Virus record (IMG/VR): IMGVR_UViG_3300011113_000747
Location: 1 to 64,000 of that record
Length of the DNA: 64,000 nt
Direction: 5' to 3' (one strand)
Origin: a virus
Numbering within the stretch: the first letter of the stretch is position 1; each line of letters begins with the position of its first letter. Below, in pieces: positions 6,861 to 13,257 of the stretch. A program made the position numbers and the translations under genes. Under the pieces are notes generated by a model. It worked only from the letters and a program-made list of their open reading frames with translations. It was not told where the DNA came from and ran no database searches.

Positions 6861-6890
6861 TCAAAATAGGAACTCTGATATAATATTAGT

Positions 6891-7151
6891 ATGAAATTAG
6901 ATATGATCTGCTGGATGACAGAACAAGGCAATGAATGGCTCAAAGAAGAGTTTGAAGATTTGACTCCTGAATTGGTGGTAGATTATGTCAACCGAACCAA
7001 AACGCAAGCTGACAATCTGGTAAAAGGTTGGAGAAGGAATGGAGAAGAAGTTAGTCTAACTGTAGTTTTAGAAATCAATTCTTTGGTTAAGTTTGATCGA
7101 ATTGAAAGACTAAAACAAATCAACACTGTTCTAGATGAGCTAGGATTTTAA
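6891..7151 (+). CDS. Helical early protein, unknown function
   Basis: 86 aa, predicted helical. Promoter at 6869, the last member of the continuous early array; the next gene downstream carries a late-type promoter. Confidence 0.75.
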   Translation: MKLDMICWMTEQGNEWLKEEFEDLTPELVVDYVNRTKTQADNLVKGWRRNGEEVSLTVVLEINSLVKFDRIERLKQINTVLDELGF

Positions 7152-7186
7152 TATGAAATATCTACTAGTGGAGCATAAATAATGAT

Positions 7187-7600
7187 ATGAGCAAATCTAA
7201 CAATATCGTCGACAAACTAGCAAAGATCTATATGGAGTCAGTCCAACCAGGTAAAACAATCAACGAACAGAGCGGTGCAAAGGTGGTGTATATTGTGGTG
7301 TATGAATCACAATTTGAGGGTCAAACTCTAATGGGTATCTACTCCACTGAGGAAGCAGCTGAGCAAGCTCTCCAACAAGCAACTGATGAAGATAGTAGTG
7401 GTTATTCAGTTAAAGAGATTGCGATGGATAGACCAGCCGTTTGGGACCTACTCAACAATGCACGTAAGGTAAAGGTCAAACCGAAAGCAGCAGCACGTAA
7501 ACGTGAGACAGCACGAGAGCTTAATGCAGCTGCAGATCGTCGCAGACAACAACGCGTTGTTGATCGTGATGGTAGTATTAGAATGATAGGTCACCGCTGA
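7187..7600 (+). CDS. Capsid-tagged small late protein
   Basis: 137 aa. A late promoter (CATAAATAATGATATG) places the ATG at the transcript start. N-terminus contains two candidate cleavage motifs of the T4 prohead-protease type, IYME and TINEQ. The body is paralogous to the gene at 8588: both have KTINEQ-G, then a Val/Tyr strand, and QQAL/QAL helices. C-terminus is Arg/Lys-rich. Proposed role: internal head protein delivered with DNA (inference from the tag family). Confidence 0.75.
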   Translation: MSKSNNIVDKLAKIYMESVQPGKTINEQSGAKVVYIVVYESQFEGQTLMGIYSTEEAAEQALQQATDEDSSGYSVKEIAMDRPAVWDLLNNARKVKVKPKAAARKRETARELNAAADRRRQQRVVDRDGSIRMIGHR

Positions 7601-7618
7601 AAGGAGCTCCTAGGATCG

Positions 7619-7647
7619 GATTAGGATTGGAATAGGATTAGGATTGT
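7619..7647 (+). repeat. GGATTA short tandem repeat
   Basis: Several GGATT(A/G)-type units lie just upstream of the sigma70-like promoter. Could be a binding site or simple repeat. Confidence 0.5.
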
Positions 7648-7648
7648 G

Positions 7649-7676
7649 TTGACAATCCAAAAACATCCTCTATAAT
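7649..7676 (+). promoter_or_regulatory. Sigma70-like promoter
   Basis: Perfect TTGACA (7649-7654) and TATAAT (7671-7676) with a 16-nt spacer, preceded by a GGATTA-type repeat. It is the clearest classical host-type promoter in the window and differs from both phage promoter classes. It would drive the lipoprotein gene and/or the GC-rich RNA downstream. Confidence 0.8.
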
Positions 7677-7691
7677 CTAGATCAATTGCAT

Positions 7692-7880
7692 ATGAAACAT
7701 CTACTACTAGTATTGGTTAGTATGGTTATGGTTGGGTGTAGTGGTGTGGGTAGGGTAGAGGTAGATGGCGTCATCCCTTCCTGCATGATGGATTCCCTTC
7801 AGCTCGAACACTCGCTCAATCGTGGTAACCCTCTCGAGAAGCAGACCCTCTCCGAGAGAACCTGTCGCGAGACTTTGTAG
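7692..7880 (+). CDS. Putative small lipoprotein
   Basis: 62 aa with a hydrophobic signal (MKHLLLVLVSMVMVGC) ending in a lipobox-like V-M-V-G-C, so a lipid-anchored envelope protein is predicted. Expressed from the sigma70-like promoter at 7649. The C-terminal half falls in GC-rich sequence with no recognisable domain. Possible roles for such phage lipoproteins include superinfection exclusion or spanin-like function; neither can be shown here. Confidence 0.5.
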   Translation: MKHLLLVLVSMVMVGCSGVGRVEVDGVIPSCMMDSLQLEHSLNRGNPLEKQTLSERTCRETL

Positions 7881-8030
7881 TGAGAGAAGGACCGGGGCCC
7901 GGGTCTGGGGGTGCATGGTCCAAATTTTTCGCGCGCTCCCGGGGAGATTCTTAGAAAGGGGTTCCTCTATACCCGCGGGAGATTTTGCGCGCTCTTCCCC
8001 GAGACTTTCTATATAGGGGCTTAAATAATA
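7745..8030 (+). ncRNA. GC-rich island, possible structured RNA
   Basis: Composition is sharply GC-rich compared with flanks. From 7925 two imperfect copies of a unit built around TTTT-CGCGCGCTC-(C/T)-C-CCGGGAGA...CT(A/T)TA occur (about 7927-7975 and 7982-8022). Potentially transcribed from the promoter at 7649. No known RNA family recognised. Confidence 0.35.
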
Positions 8031-8032
8031 CT

Positions 8033-8359
8033 ATGACACGCAAAGACATTAATCTACTTGCTGAAGCTTATAAAGAAGCATCTATGGGGGACTGGGAAAC
8101 TGAATGGGATAATATGACACCACCTCCGAGCGTGTTTGAAAGAGCTCTTGCTGATCCTACCAATTTTGATCTACATATTACTAGTGAAGAAGGTCTTGAC
8201 TGGGATAACTTTAAGATGCATCCTGTATATACGGTATATGAAATTGGTAGTAATGGTAAGTATGGTGACTATGAAGTGGTATCTAACTATGCTGATATTG
8301 AAGATATTGTAGATGCATTTGAAAAAAAGAACCCACAAGGTATTAAAGATAAAAGATAA
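8033..8359 (+). CDS. Capsid-tagged late protein, MTRKDINLLAEAY family
   Basis: 108 aa. The frame is open from 7985 but the late promoter (TTAAATAATACTATG) sets the start at 8033. Begins with MTRKDINLLAEAY, shared almost exactly by four consecutive genes; it resembles T4 capsid-targeting peptides and contains an L-A-E cleavage motif. The remaining acidic body is unrelated to its neighbours. Function unknown. Confidence 0.8.
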   Translation: MTRKDINLLAEAYKEASMGDWETEWDNMTPPPSVFERALADPTNFDLHITSEEGLDWDNFKMHPVYTVYEIGSNGKYGDYEVVSNYADIEDIVDAFEKKNPQGIKDKR

Positions 8360-8367
8360 ATAATATC

Positions 8368-8583
8368 ATGACACGCAAAGACATTAATCTACTTGCTGAA
8401 GCCTACGGAAATTCTGATGAGGTTGGTAATTTAGCTAGGCAATTTCGCTATAATGATAAAGTTAGGCAAATACTAAAAGACTTAGCACATCACGGTAAAA
8501 TTTCAAACTTGGAAGCAGATAATGATGCATTTGAAGCAATGTTATATGCTTTTGCAGCAGGTTACCATATGAGAAATAAATAA
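8368..8583 (+). CDS. Capsid-tagged late protein, MTRKDINLLAEAY family
   Basis: 71 aa. Promoter GATAAATAATATCATG; tag followed by a helical body (VRQILKDLAHHGKIS...). Same tag DNA as its neighbours but a different body. Function unknown. Confidence 0.8.
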   Translation: MTRKDINLLAEAYGNSDEVGNLARQFRYNDKVRQILKDLAHHGKISNLEADNDAFEAMLYAFAAGYHMRNK

Positions 8584-8587
8584 TATC

Positions 8588-8869
8588 ATGACACGCAAAG
8601 ACATTAATCTACTTGCTGAAGCTTTCAGTTCGACTAAACCTAAAACTATTAATGAACAGAATGGTGATGCTGTGTATGGTCTTATTAATACCGCTGATGG
8701 TCCAACATTAGTTGGTTTGTATGTATCACAAGAACAAGCTCAGCAAGCTCTTGATGCCTTTTTAGCAACCCCAGAAGGTGAGAATGAAACTGATTATTTT
8801 TACATTACACCACTTGCGTTAGGTCAACCAGTTAACTTTGATTACATTTATGACACGCAAAGACATTAA
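8588..8869 (+). CDS. Capsid-tagged late protein, paralog of 7187 gene
   Basis: 93 aa. Tag MTRKDINLLAEAF, then KTINEQNG and a body matching that of the 7187 gene (QAQQALDAF versus AAEQALQQA, PVNFDYIYD versus PAVWDLLNN). Two (L/I)-x-E sites (LAE and INE) suggest removal of the whole leader. The end overlaps the start of the next gene by 20 nt. Confidence 0.8.
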   Translation: MTRKDINLLAEAFSSTKPKTINEQNGDAVYGLINTADGPTLVGLYVSQEQAQQALDAFLATPEGENETDYFYITPLALGQPVNFDYIYDTQRH

Positions 8870-9041
8870 TCTTATCACTGAAGCCTATGAGAAGAATAAG
8901 GTTGATGCAGAACAACTCAGAATCGGAATTGAAGTTGAACTTGAACATACCGATGATGAGAAAGTTGCTGAGAAGATCGCACGTGATCACTTAGCAGAAG
9001 ACCCTCACTATTACACCAAGTTAAAGAAAGCTGGACTATAA
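8850..9041 (+). CDS. Capsid-tagged DUF5661-like protein
   Basis: 63 aa. Tag MTRKDINLITEAY, then the pattern '(Q)LRIGIEVELEHTDD...VAEKIARDHLAEDPHYYTKL', which matches the family annotated DUF5661, common in phages and bacteria but of unknown function. Start at 8850 rather than 8838, by alignment of the tag. Confidence 0.8.
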   Translation: MTRKDINLITEAYEKNKVDAEQLRIGIEVELEHTDDEKVAEKIARDHLAEDPHYYTKLKKAGL

Positions 9042-9049
9042 ATAATAAT

Positions 9050-9454
9050 ATGAATCGCAACGATCAAAAATTACTCTCTAATCTCTATCTTGAGAACATT
9101 AATCAATTCGGCGCTAAGTCTGCTTCATCTGAAGAGATGGCTGGTATGTTAGCTAAGAATCCAGCAGCTGGTCAATCAATGGAGACATCTTATTCACTTA
9201 ATGCTCCTGAAGGTTATGAAGTTGATTATGATGGTAGTACTCTTACTGTAAAGAGAACAATCAATGGTCTTGAGTCTACAACGATGACAAAAATGGGTAA
9301 GAAGCCTATAGAAGAGGTTCAGAGAGATGTCGACTATCAAGTAGCTTATGATGAGTTTATGAGCAAAAGAGGTGGTGGAGCTAGCCCACAACAAGCAGCT
9401 GACGCAAAGAGTGCTTTCTTAGCTAAGCAGAAGCAGATTTACAGTAAGAAGTAA
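9050..9454 (+). CDS. Capsid-tagged late protein, unknown function
   Basis: 134 aa. Late promoter TATAAATAATAATATG. N-terminus MNRNDQKLLSNLYLENI is a diverged tag with L-Y-L-E. The rest is Ala/Gln/Lys-rich and soluble. Confidence 0.75.
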   Translation: MNRNDQKLLSNLYLENINQFGAKSASSEEMAGMLAKNPAAGQSMETSYSLNAPEGYEVDYDGSTLTVKRTINGLESTTMTKMGKKPIEEVQRDVDYQVAYDEFMSKRGGGASPQQAADAKSAFLAKQKQIYSKK

Positions 9455-9474
9455 ATAGCGAAAAAATCCGCTTT

Positions 9475-10176
9475 ATGTCCTTATTTGAAGAGAGATTTCT
9501 AGATAAGGTCGCATTTGTTTTACTCAACGCTATATTGTATACCGGTGAGTATAATGCGATCTTAGATAGGTTAAATCCAAACGAGAAGGTTAAACTCGTT
9601 AACTATCTTCCGGATGTTAAAATGGCTCCGGCGCAAAAGGAAAAGGTAAAGCAGGTTGTAATGACTAGCTTAAAGCAGGATCAAGCTGTTCCTAAAGCTA
9701 TTCCTTATACAGGTAGTTCCAATATAACCAAATTAAGGAAAGCTCTTATTGAGAAGCTTAAAAAGGAAGAAGGAGTTATTCCTCATATGTATAAAGACCA
9801 TTACGGAAATCTAACTATCGGTATTGGTCATTTAGTTACACCAAAAGAAGTTCCTTATTATCGTAATCGTACATTAACACAAAAGGAAATGTTAGACTTA
9901 CTTAATAAGGATATCGATTGGAAATTATCTCTCATTAAGAAAGACTTTCCTAAATTTAATTCATATCCTTTTGATTTGCAGATGATGATTGCAAATGGAT
10001 ACTTTAGAGGTGATCTTGCTGGTTCACCTCGCACTAAAATGCTTATCAGACAAGGAAAGTTTAAACAAGCTGCTGAAGAATATTTAGATAACGCTGAGTT
10101 TAAACGTGAAGCAAAAGTTAAATCTGGTGTATATAAAAGGATGCTTAAAAATGCGAACGTTTTAAGAAGCATGTAA
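9475..10176 (+). CDS. T4-type lysozyme (GH24) with N-terminal extension
   Basis: 233 aa. Residues ~90-230 form a T4 lysozyme-like glycoside hydrolase 24 domain that cleaves peptidoglycan: Glu99 (EEG), Asp108 (YKDHYG) and Thr114 (LTIGIGHLVT) have the same spacing as the T4 catalytic Glu11/Asp20/Thr26. Residues 1-80 are an extension not found in T4 gpe. Downstream of capsid-tagged genes, so it may be either the lysis endolysin or a virion lysozyme; no holin is adjacent. Confidence 0.85.
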   Translation: MSLFEERFLDKVAFVLLNAILYTGEYNAILDRLNPNEKVKLVNYLPDVKMAPAQKEKVKQVVMTSLKQDQAVPKAIPYTGSSNITKLRKALIEKLKKEEGVIPHMYKDHYGNLTIGIGHLVTPKEVPYYRNRTLTQKEMLDLLNKDIDWKLSLIKKDFPKFNSYPFDLQMMIANGYFRGDLAGSPRTKMLIRQGKFKQAAEEYLDNAEFKREAKVKSGVYKRMLKNANVLRSM

Positions 10177-10192
10177 GCTATAAATAATATAG

Positions 10193-10741
10193 ATGAAAGA
10201 TAGAGATACATTGTTGCTACAAGAAGCTTATGCTGCTATAAATACCCAACATCAGCTTAATGAATCATTTTTTAATACAGTTGCTGACGCCATTGAGTAT
10301 TTACAGAGTGGAGCTGGAGCAGCATTGTTAGTTGTGTTTCGTAAACAGATACATAGCATATTGAGAAAAGTAGGTGTACCATTAAAGGCTAATAAAAAAG
10401 AATTAATATCTTTACTAAATAAGGTTAACCAAGAACTTAGTTTATTACAAAATAATCAGCGTGCTAATACATTAGACACATTTAAATTATATGATGAGGT
10501 TATAGAAAAATTAAAATATAACTTAGAACCCACAACTACAGCTGCGTTGAGAACACAATCTAGAACACCTGGTATACGAACACATGCAGATGTTACTCAG
10601 TTAGGTAAGGCAATAAAAGGTGTTATTTATAGTTTAATTGGTAACATGCCTGACAGTAAATCATTACCAAAAACTAAAGCTGTTTTGATGATGGTATTAT
10701 TATCTATTGCTATAAAGCAAATTTTAGATTTATTTCACTAG
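10193..10741 (+). CDS. Capsid-tagged late protein with C-terminal hydrophobic segment
   Basis: 182 aa. Late promoter TATAAATAATATAGATG. N-terminus MKDRDTLLLQEAY contains L-Q-E, and LNES follows, a second candidate site. A hydrophobic helix sits near the C-terminus (AVLMMVLLSIAIKQIL), so membrane association after injection is possible. Function unknown. Confidence 0.75.
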   Translation: MKDRDTLLLQEAYAAINTQHQLNESFFNTVADAIEYLQSGAGAALLVVFRKQIHSILRKVGVPLKANKKELISLLNKVNQELSLLQNNQRANTLDTFKLYDEVIEKLKYNLEPTTTAALRTQSRTPGIRTHADVTQLGKAIKGVIYSLIGNMPDSKSLPKTKAVLMMVLLSIAIKQILDLFH

Positions 10742-10780
10742 CAAGTAAAATATTAAATAATATAGTAACCACAACAATTT

Positions 10781-10993
10781 ATGCCTTTACCTCTTTTAGC
10801 TAAAAAACTTTTCGGTCGTAAAAGAAAGAAATCTCCACCACAGTTTGTAATCAGAAATTACGGGTCGTTTAGATTACCTGATGAATTGTATTTTTTACCA
10901 GCTACAGGTAAAGCTAAAATTGTACTTGATCTTTATAAAAACCTATCATCCAGAAAACTCCAAAGTGAAAGGGATATTGTAGAAAGGGAATAA
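10781..10993 (+). CDS. Small basic late protein
   Basis: 70 aa, Lys/Arg-rich N-terminus (LLAKKLFGRKRKK). Late-promoter-like TTAAATAATATAG lies 25 nt upstream, leaving a short leader. Function unknown. Confidence 0.7.
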   Translation: MPLPLLAKKLFGRKRKKSPPQFVIRNYGSFRLPDELYFLPATGKAKIVLDLYKNLSSRKLQSERDIVERE

Positions 10994-11001
10994 ATATTAT
11001 T

Positions 11002-11289
11002 ATGGCAGAAGCAGCAGCAAGTAAATTAATTTCTAGAATCAACATTTCTTTAACTGGTGTTGCTAATCCATTTACACCAACGCAGTTTGCAAGGTTACAA
11101 GAAATTAAAGGGCTATTACAAAATCCATTATATTCAGGGGCTGGTGGTTTAGATCTCTTAAGACGTTTTGATAGACGTACTTTTAATGAGTATAATAGGC
11201 TATCGAGAAGTTTTAGTAATGCTACCACTAGACGAGATGCTCTTCCTGGATTTTTTGTTATACAAAGAAGTGTAACTCGCGGACTTTAG
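11002..11289 (+). CDS. Small late protein, unknown function
   Basis: 95 aa, basic, starts MAEAAASKLISRI. Late promoter AATAAATATTATTATG puts the ATG at the transcript start. Family not recognised. Confidence 0.7.
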   Translation: MAEAAASKLISRINISLTGVANPFTPTQFARLQEIKGLLQNPLYSGAGGLDLLRRFDRRTFNEYNRLSRSFSNATTRRDALPGFFVIQRSVTRGL

Positions 11290-11303
11290 TATTAAATAAA
11301 GTC

Positions 11304-11507
11304 ATGAAAATGTTATCTGAAAACTCAGTTAAGTTGTGCTGTAAAGCTAAAAAAGGTTGCCCAGAGTTAACCAAAGTGGATGAAGAATTTTATTCTATTA
11401 AGGACGACGACGGCAACGTTATAAAAATTCATAAAGATGAGCTTAAGCTTGTTGGTGATGCTGTTAAGTTAATTGATGAGTCGAGAGAAAAGCTTATCTT
11501 GGGATGA
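11304..11507 (+). CDS. Small Cys-containing late protein
   Basis: 67 aa with CCKAKKGCP near the N-terminus followed by an acidic beta/helix part ('DDGNVIKIHKDELKLVGDAV'). Late promoter TTAAATAAAGTCATG. Overlaps the next gene by 4 nt (ATGA), so translation is probably coupled. Confidence 0.75.
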   Translation: MKMLSENSVKLCCKAKKGCPELTKVDEEFYSIKDDDGNVIKIHKDELKLVGDAVKLIDESREKLILG

Positions 11508-11776
11508 CCACATTCGCAATAATCGGCCTTACCTTTATTCTCAAATACGGGGATATATTACATTCAATTAGGCAATCTTTATGTGAAAACTCAAGATATT
11601 TTACAAAGCTTTTTGAATGTGCATTGTGTCTGGGGTTTTGGTCTGGGTTATTTATCGGCATAGTAACAAAAGAAAATATTGTTACTATGCCTTTTTATGG
11701 AGCTGCAGTCTCTTTTTTTGCAGATTTAATTATGGAATTAATATATTCCACTATGCGTAGGTTAGATAAAGATTAA
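11504..11776 (+). CDS. Small membrane protein (DUF1360-like)
   Basis: 90 aa with hydrophobic segments near residues 1-15, 40-55 and 60-80 and a CALCLGFWSG motif, similar to the Cys-x2-Cys-x-G-F/V-W signature of DUF1360-type phage/bacterial membrane proteins. Coupled to the upstream gene by ATGA overlap. Role unknown. Confidence 0.65.
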   Translation: MTTFAIIGLTFILKYGDILHSIRQSLCENSRYFTKLFECALCLGFWSGLFIGIVTKENIVTMPFYGAAVSFFADLIMELIYSTMRRLDKD

Positions 11777-12120
11777 CCCTGTTTGTGAGCCTTAATAGCT
11801 TCTTTTAATTTACCTAAAACAAACACACAATAATCCATATCTTTTATTCTAGCATCTTCCATTTCTTTGGTAATCATCGCAAGTATAGTTTCTTTTCTGA
11901 CTTCACCTAAATCAGATTCTTCATATTCCACAGGTGCTGCTACTGTTGGGTTATATCCAATAGCTCTATCTACCTTATCAGGGTTTGTAGTAGGTGGTGG
12001 TCTTCTATAAGTGGTTGTTGCTTGTCTTTCTTGAGGTGGTGAATAATTTGTTAACGGGGTGTCTATACTTATACCATTATAGCCTTCATAAATTTTTTGT
12101 ATTTTTCGTAAGTCAGACAT
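11773..12120 (-). CDS. Capsid-tagged late protein on minus strand
   Basis: 115 aa; starts MSDLRKIQKIYEGYNG (I-Y-E cleavage motif), then a Pro/Thr-rich linker and a helical C-terminus. A TATAAATA element lies 10 nt upstream of the ATG. Convergent with the 11504 gene. Function unknown. Confidence 0.7.
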   Translation of the reverse strand: MSDLRKIQKIYEGYNGISIDTPLTNYSPPQERQATTTYRRPPPTTNPDKVDRAIGYNPTVAAPVEYEESDLGEVRKETILAMITKEMEDARIKDMDYCVFVLGKLKEAIKAHKQG

Positions 12121-12152
12121 TGTTTAATTATATTTATAGTATATAGTTTTGT

Positions 12153-12614
12153 ATGTTGAAAAAGTTCATAACATGGAATGAAATTCATAACTATATTAAA
12201 CAATCTGATGTAGTTAAAAATAATCAAGATGTGGATTTAGTTGTAGCTGTTGGTTCAGGTGGCATGATACCAGGTGTAATTATTGCAAAGTTGCTTGATA
12301 AGCCTGTTATTAATATCGGTGTTAAGACATATAACGCTAATTTGAACGAGCAAACATACATGGCACAATGGTATCAGAAGTTTGATTTTAAAAAATCGAA
12401 ACATAAAAAGCTTTTGGTTGTTGATGATATTAATGATACAGGATTTACTCTTGCAACTATTAACTCATTTTTAATGTCTGGATTTTATACAGAACAGGAT
12501 GTAAATTATTTTACAGTATTTTCAAAGCCAAGATCATATTTTAGATGTGATAGTGCTGCTGAAGTAGCTGATGACGCTTGGTTAGTTTTTCCATGGGAGG
12601 TAAATAATGAGTGA
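12153..12614 (+). CDS. Purine phosphoribosyltransferase-like protein
   Basis: 153 aa. Type I PRTase fold: a Val/Gly-rich strand-loop (VVAVGSGGMIPGVIIA) and the PRPP-binding motif LLVVDDINDTGFTL; the C-terminal DAWLVFPWE resembles xanthine-guanine phosphoribosyltransferases. Predicted to convert a free purine base plus PRPP to a nucleotide. Fits with GMP reductase and RNR nearby. Substrate is inferred. Confidence 0.8.
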   Translation: MLKKFITWNEIHNYIKQSDVVKNNQDVDLVVAVGSGGMIPGVIIAKLLDKPVINIGVKTYNANLNEQTYMAQWYQKFDFKKSKHKKLLVVDDINDTGFTLATINSFLMSGFYTEQDVNYFTVFSKPRSYFRCDSAAEVADDAWLVFPWEVNNE

Positions 12615-12975
12615 TAGAAAAGTAATATGTTTAATTACAGGTCAGTCTGTAATGATGGGTAAAGATTATTTTGCTAAAAAAGCAGAAGAGTATGGTAGTG
12701 AAGATAATCTACGTAAGTATTACATAAGCAAGAAGGCAAAAAGCTTAGTAAGGAGAGGTTATTCTGTAAATGAAATTCGTAAAATTCTAAATGTCACTGA
12801 ACCTGGATTACCTGGTGGTGATACACAAGATGTTATTGATATTATAAACTACCATAAAGTTGAAAAACAAAGTATATCAGAAAAACGGATTGATAGTGCT
12901 CAAAACTTTATGATGCAGTCTTCTGATGAAGATGTAAAAGAATTTATAAATAATATTAAGAAATTAAATTTATGA
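12607..12975 (+). CDS. Conserved-looking phage protein, unknown function
   Basis: 122 aa, basic helical protein (SKKAKSLVRRGYSVNEIRKIL). A real Shine-Dalgarno (GGAGGT) lies 5 nt before the ATG, which overlaps the end of the upstream PRTase gene, so the host uses SD-led translation. The helical repeat may bind nucleic acid (inference). Confidence 0.75.
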   Translation: MSDRKVICLITGQSVMMGKDYFAKKAEEYGSEDNLRKYYISKKAKSLVRRGYSVNEIRKILNVTEPGLPGGDTQDVIDIINYHKVEKQSISEKRIDSAQNFMMQSSDEDVKEFINNIKKLNL

Positions 12976-13202
12976 CAAAGCGTTTTATTCCATCCGTTTC
13001 AGGTACCAATCAGATTAAAATTTATAATGCTGAAACAGGCAATCTATATAAAGTTTTCAATGTGGGTGGTAAAATTACCGGTCAACCAATTGTAACAGAA
13101 TCAGAACTTTACGTAGAAGTTACCACAACAGGTAATAAAAAATTTATCAGATATTATAGCTTACCTAATTTTACTCTTAAAAAGTCTGTAAATTTAGATT
13201 AA
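12972..13202 (+). CDS. Small beta-rich protein, unknown function
   Basis: 76 aa; the pattern 'NQIKIYNAETGNLYKVFNVGGKITGQPIVTESELYVEV' resembles one or two beta-propeller/PQQ-like blades. Overlaps the previous stop (ATGA). Function unknown. Confidence 0.65.
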   Translation: MTKRFIPSVSGTNQIKIYNAETGNLYKVFNVGGKITGQPIVTESELYVEVTTTGNKKFIRYYSLPNFTLKKSVNLD

Positions 13203-13257
13203 AAAAAAGATAATAACTTGATTGTTTTGTATCATGGTATATACTAAATAGTATACT

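Larger units (their letters stand above)
111..6890. promoter_or_regulatory. Array of early promoters fused to start codons
   Basis: A conserved element (GGAA..., then TATAAT) precedes each small gene. GGAA starts lie at 111, 414, 718, 879, 1099, 1319, 1772, 2030, 2243 (GGAT), 2508, 2828, 3129, 3410, 3724, 4023, 5033, 5220, 5383, 5549, 5845, 6034, 6236, 6485, 6596 and 6869. In every case the ATG is exactly 22 nt after the first G, and TATAAT (or TACAAT/TAAAAT) occupies -12 to -7 of the ATG. No conserved -35 TTGACA is visible. With a standard 6-nt discriminator, transcription would begin at the A of the ATG, giving leaderless mRNAs. No Shine-Dalgarno fits in the gap. Subtypes: GGAAAGTCGA, GGAACNYYRA, and C-free GGAAARTTAA. 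Confidence 0.85.
8033..8885 (+). repeat. Direct DNA repeat encoding the N-terminal tag
   Basis: The sequence starting ATGACACGCAAAGACATTAA recurs at 8033, 8368, 8588 and 8850. Copies at 8368 and 8588 also share the preceding late promoter. Identity is at DNA level, not only protein level, suggesting recent duplication or gene conversion of a promoter-plus-tag module. Confidence 0.85.
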
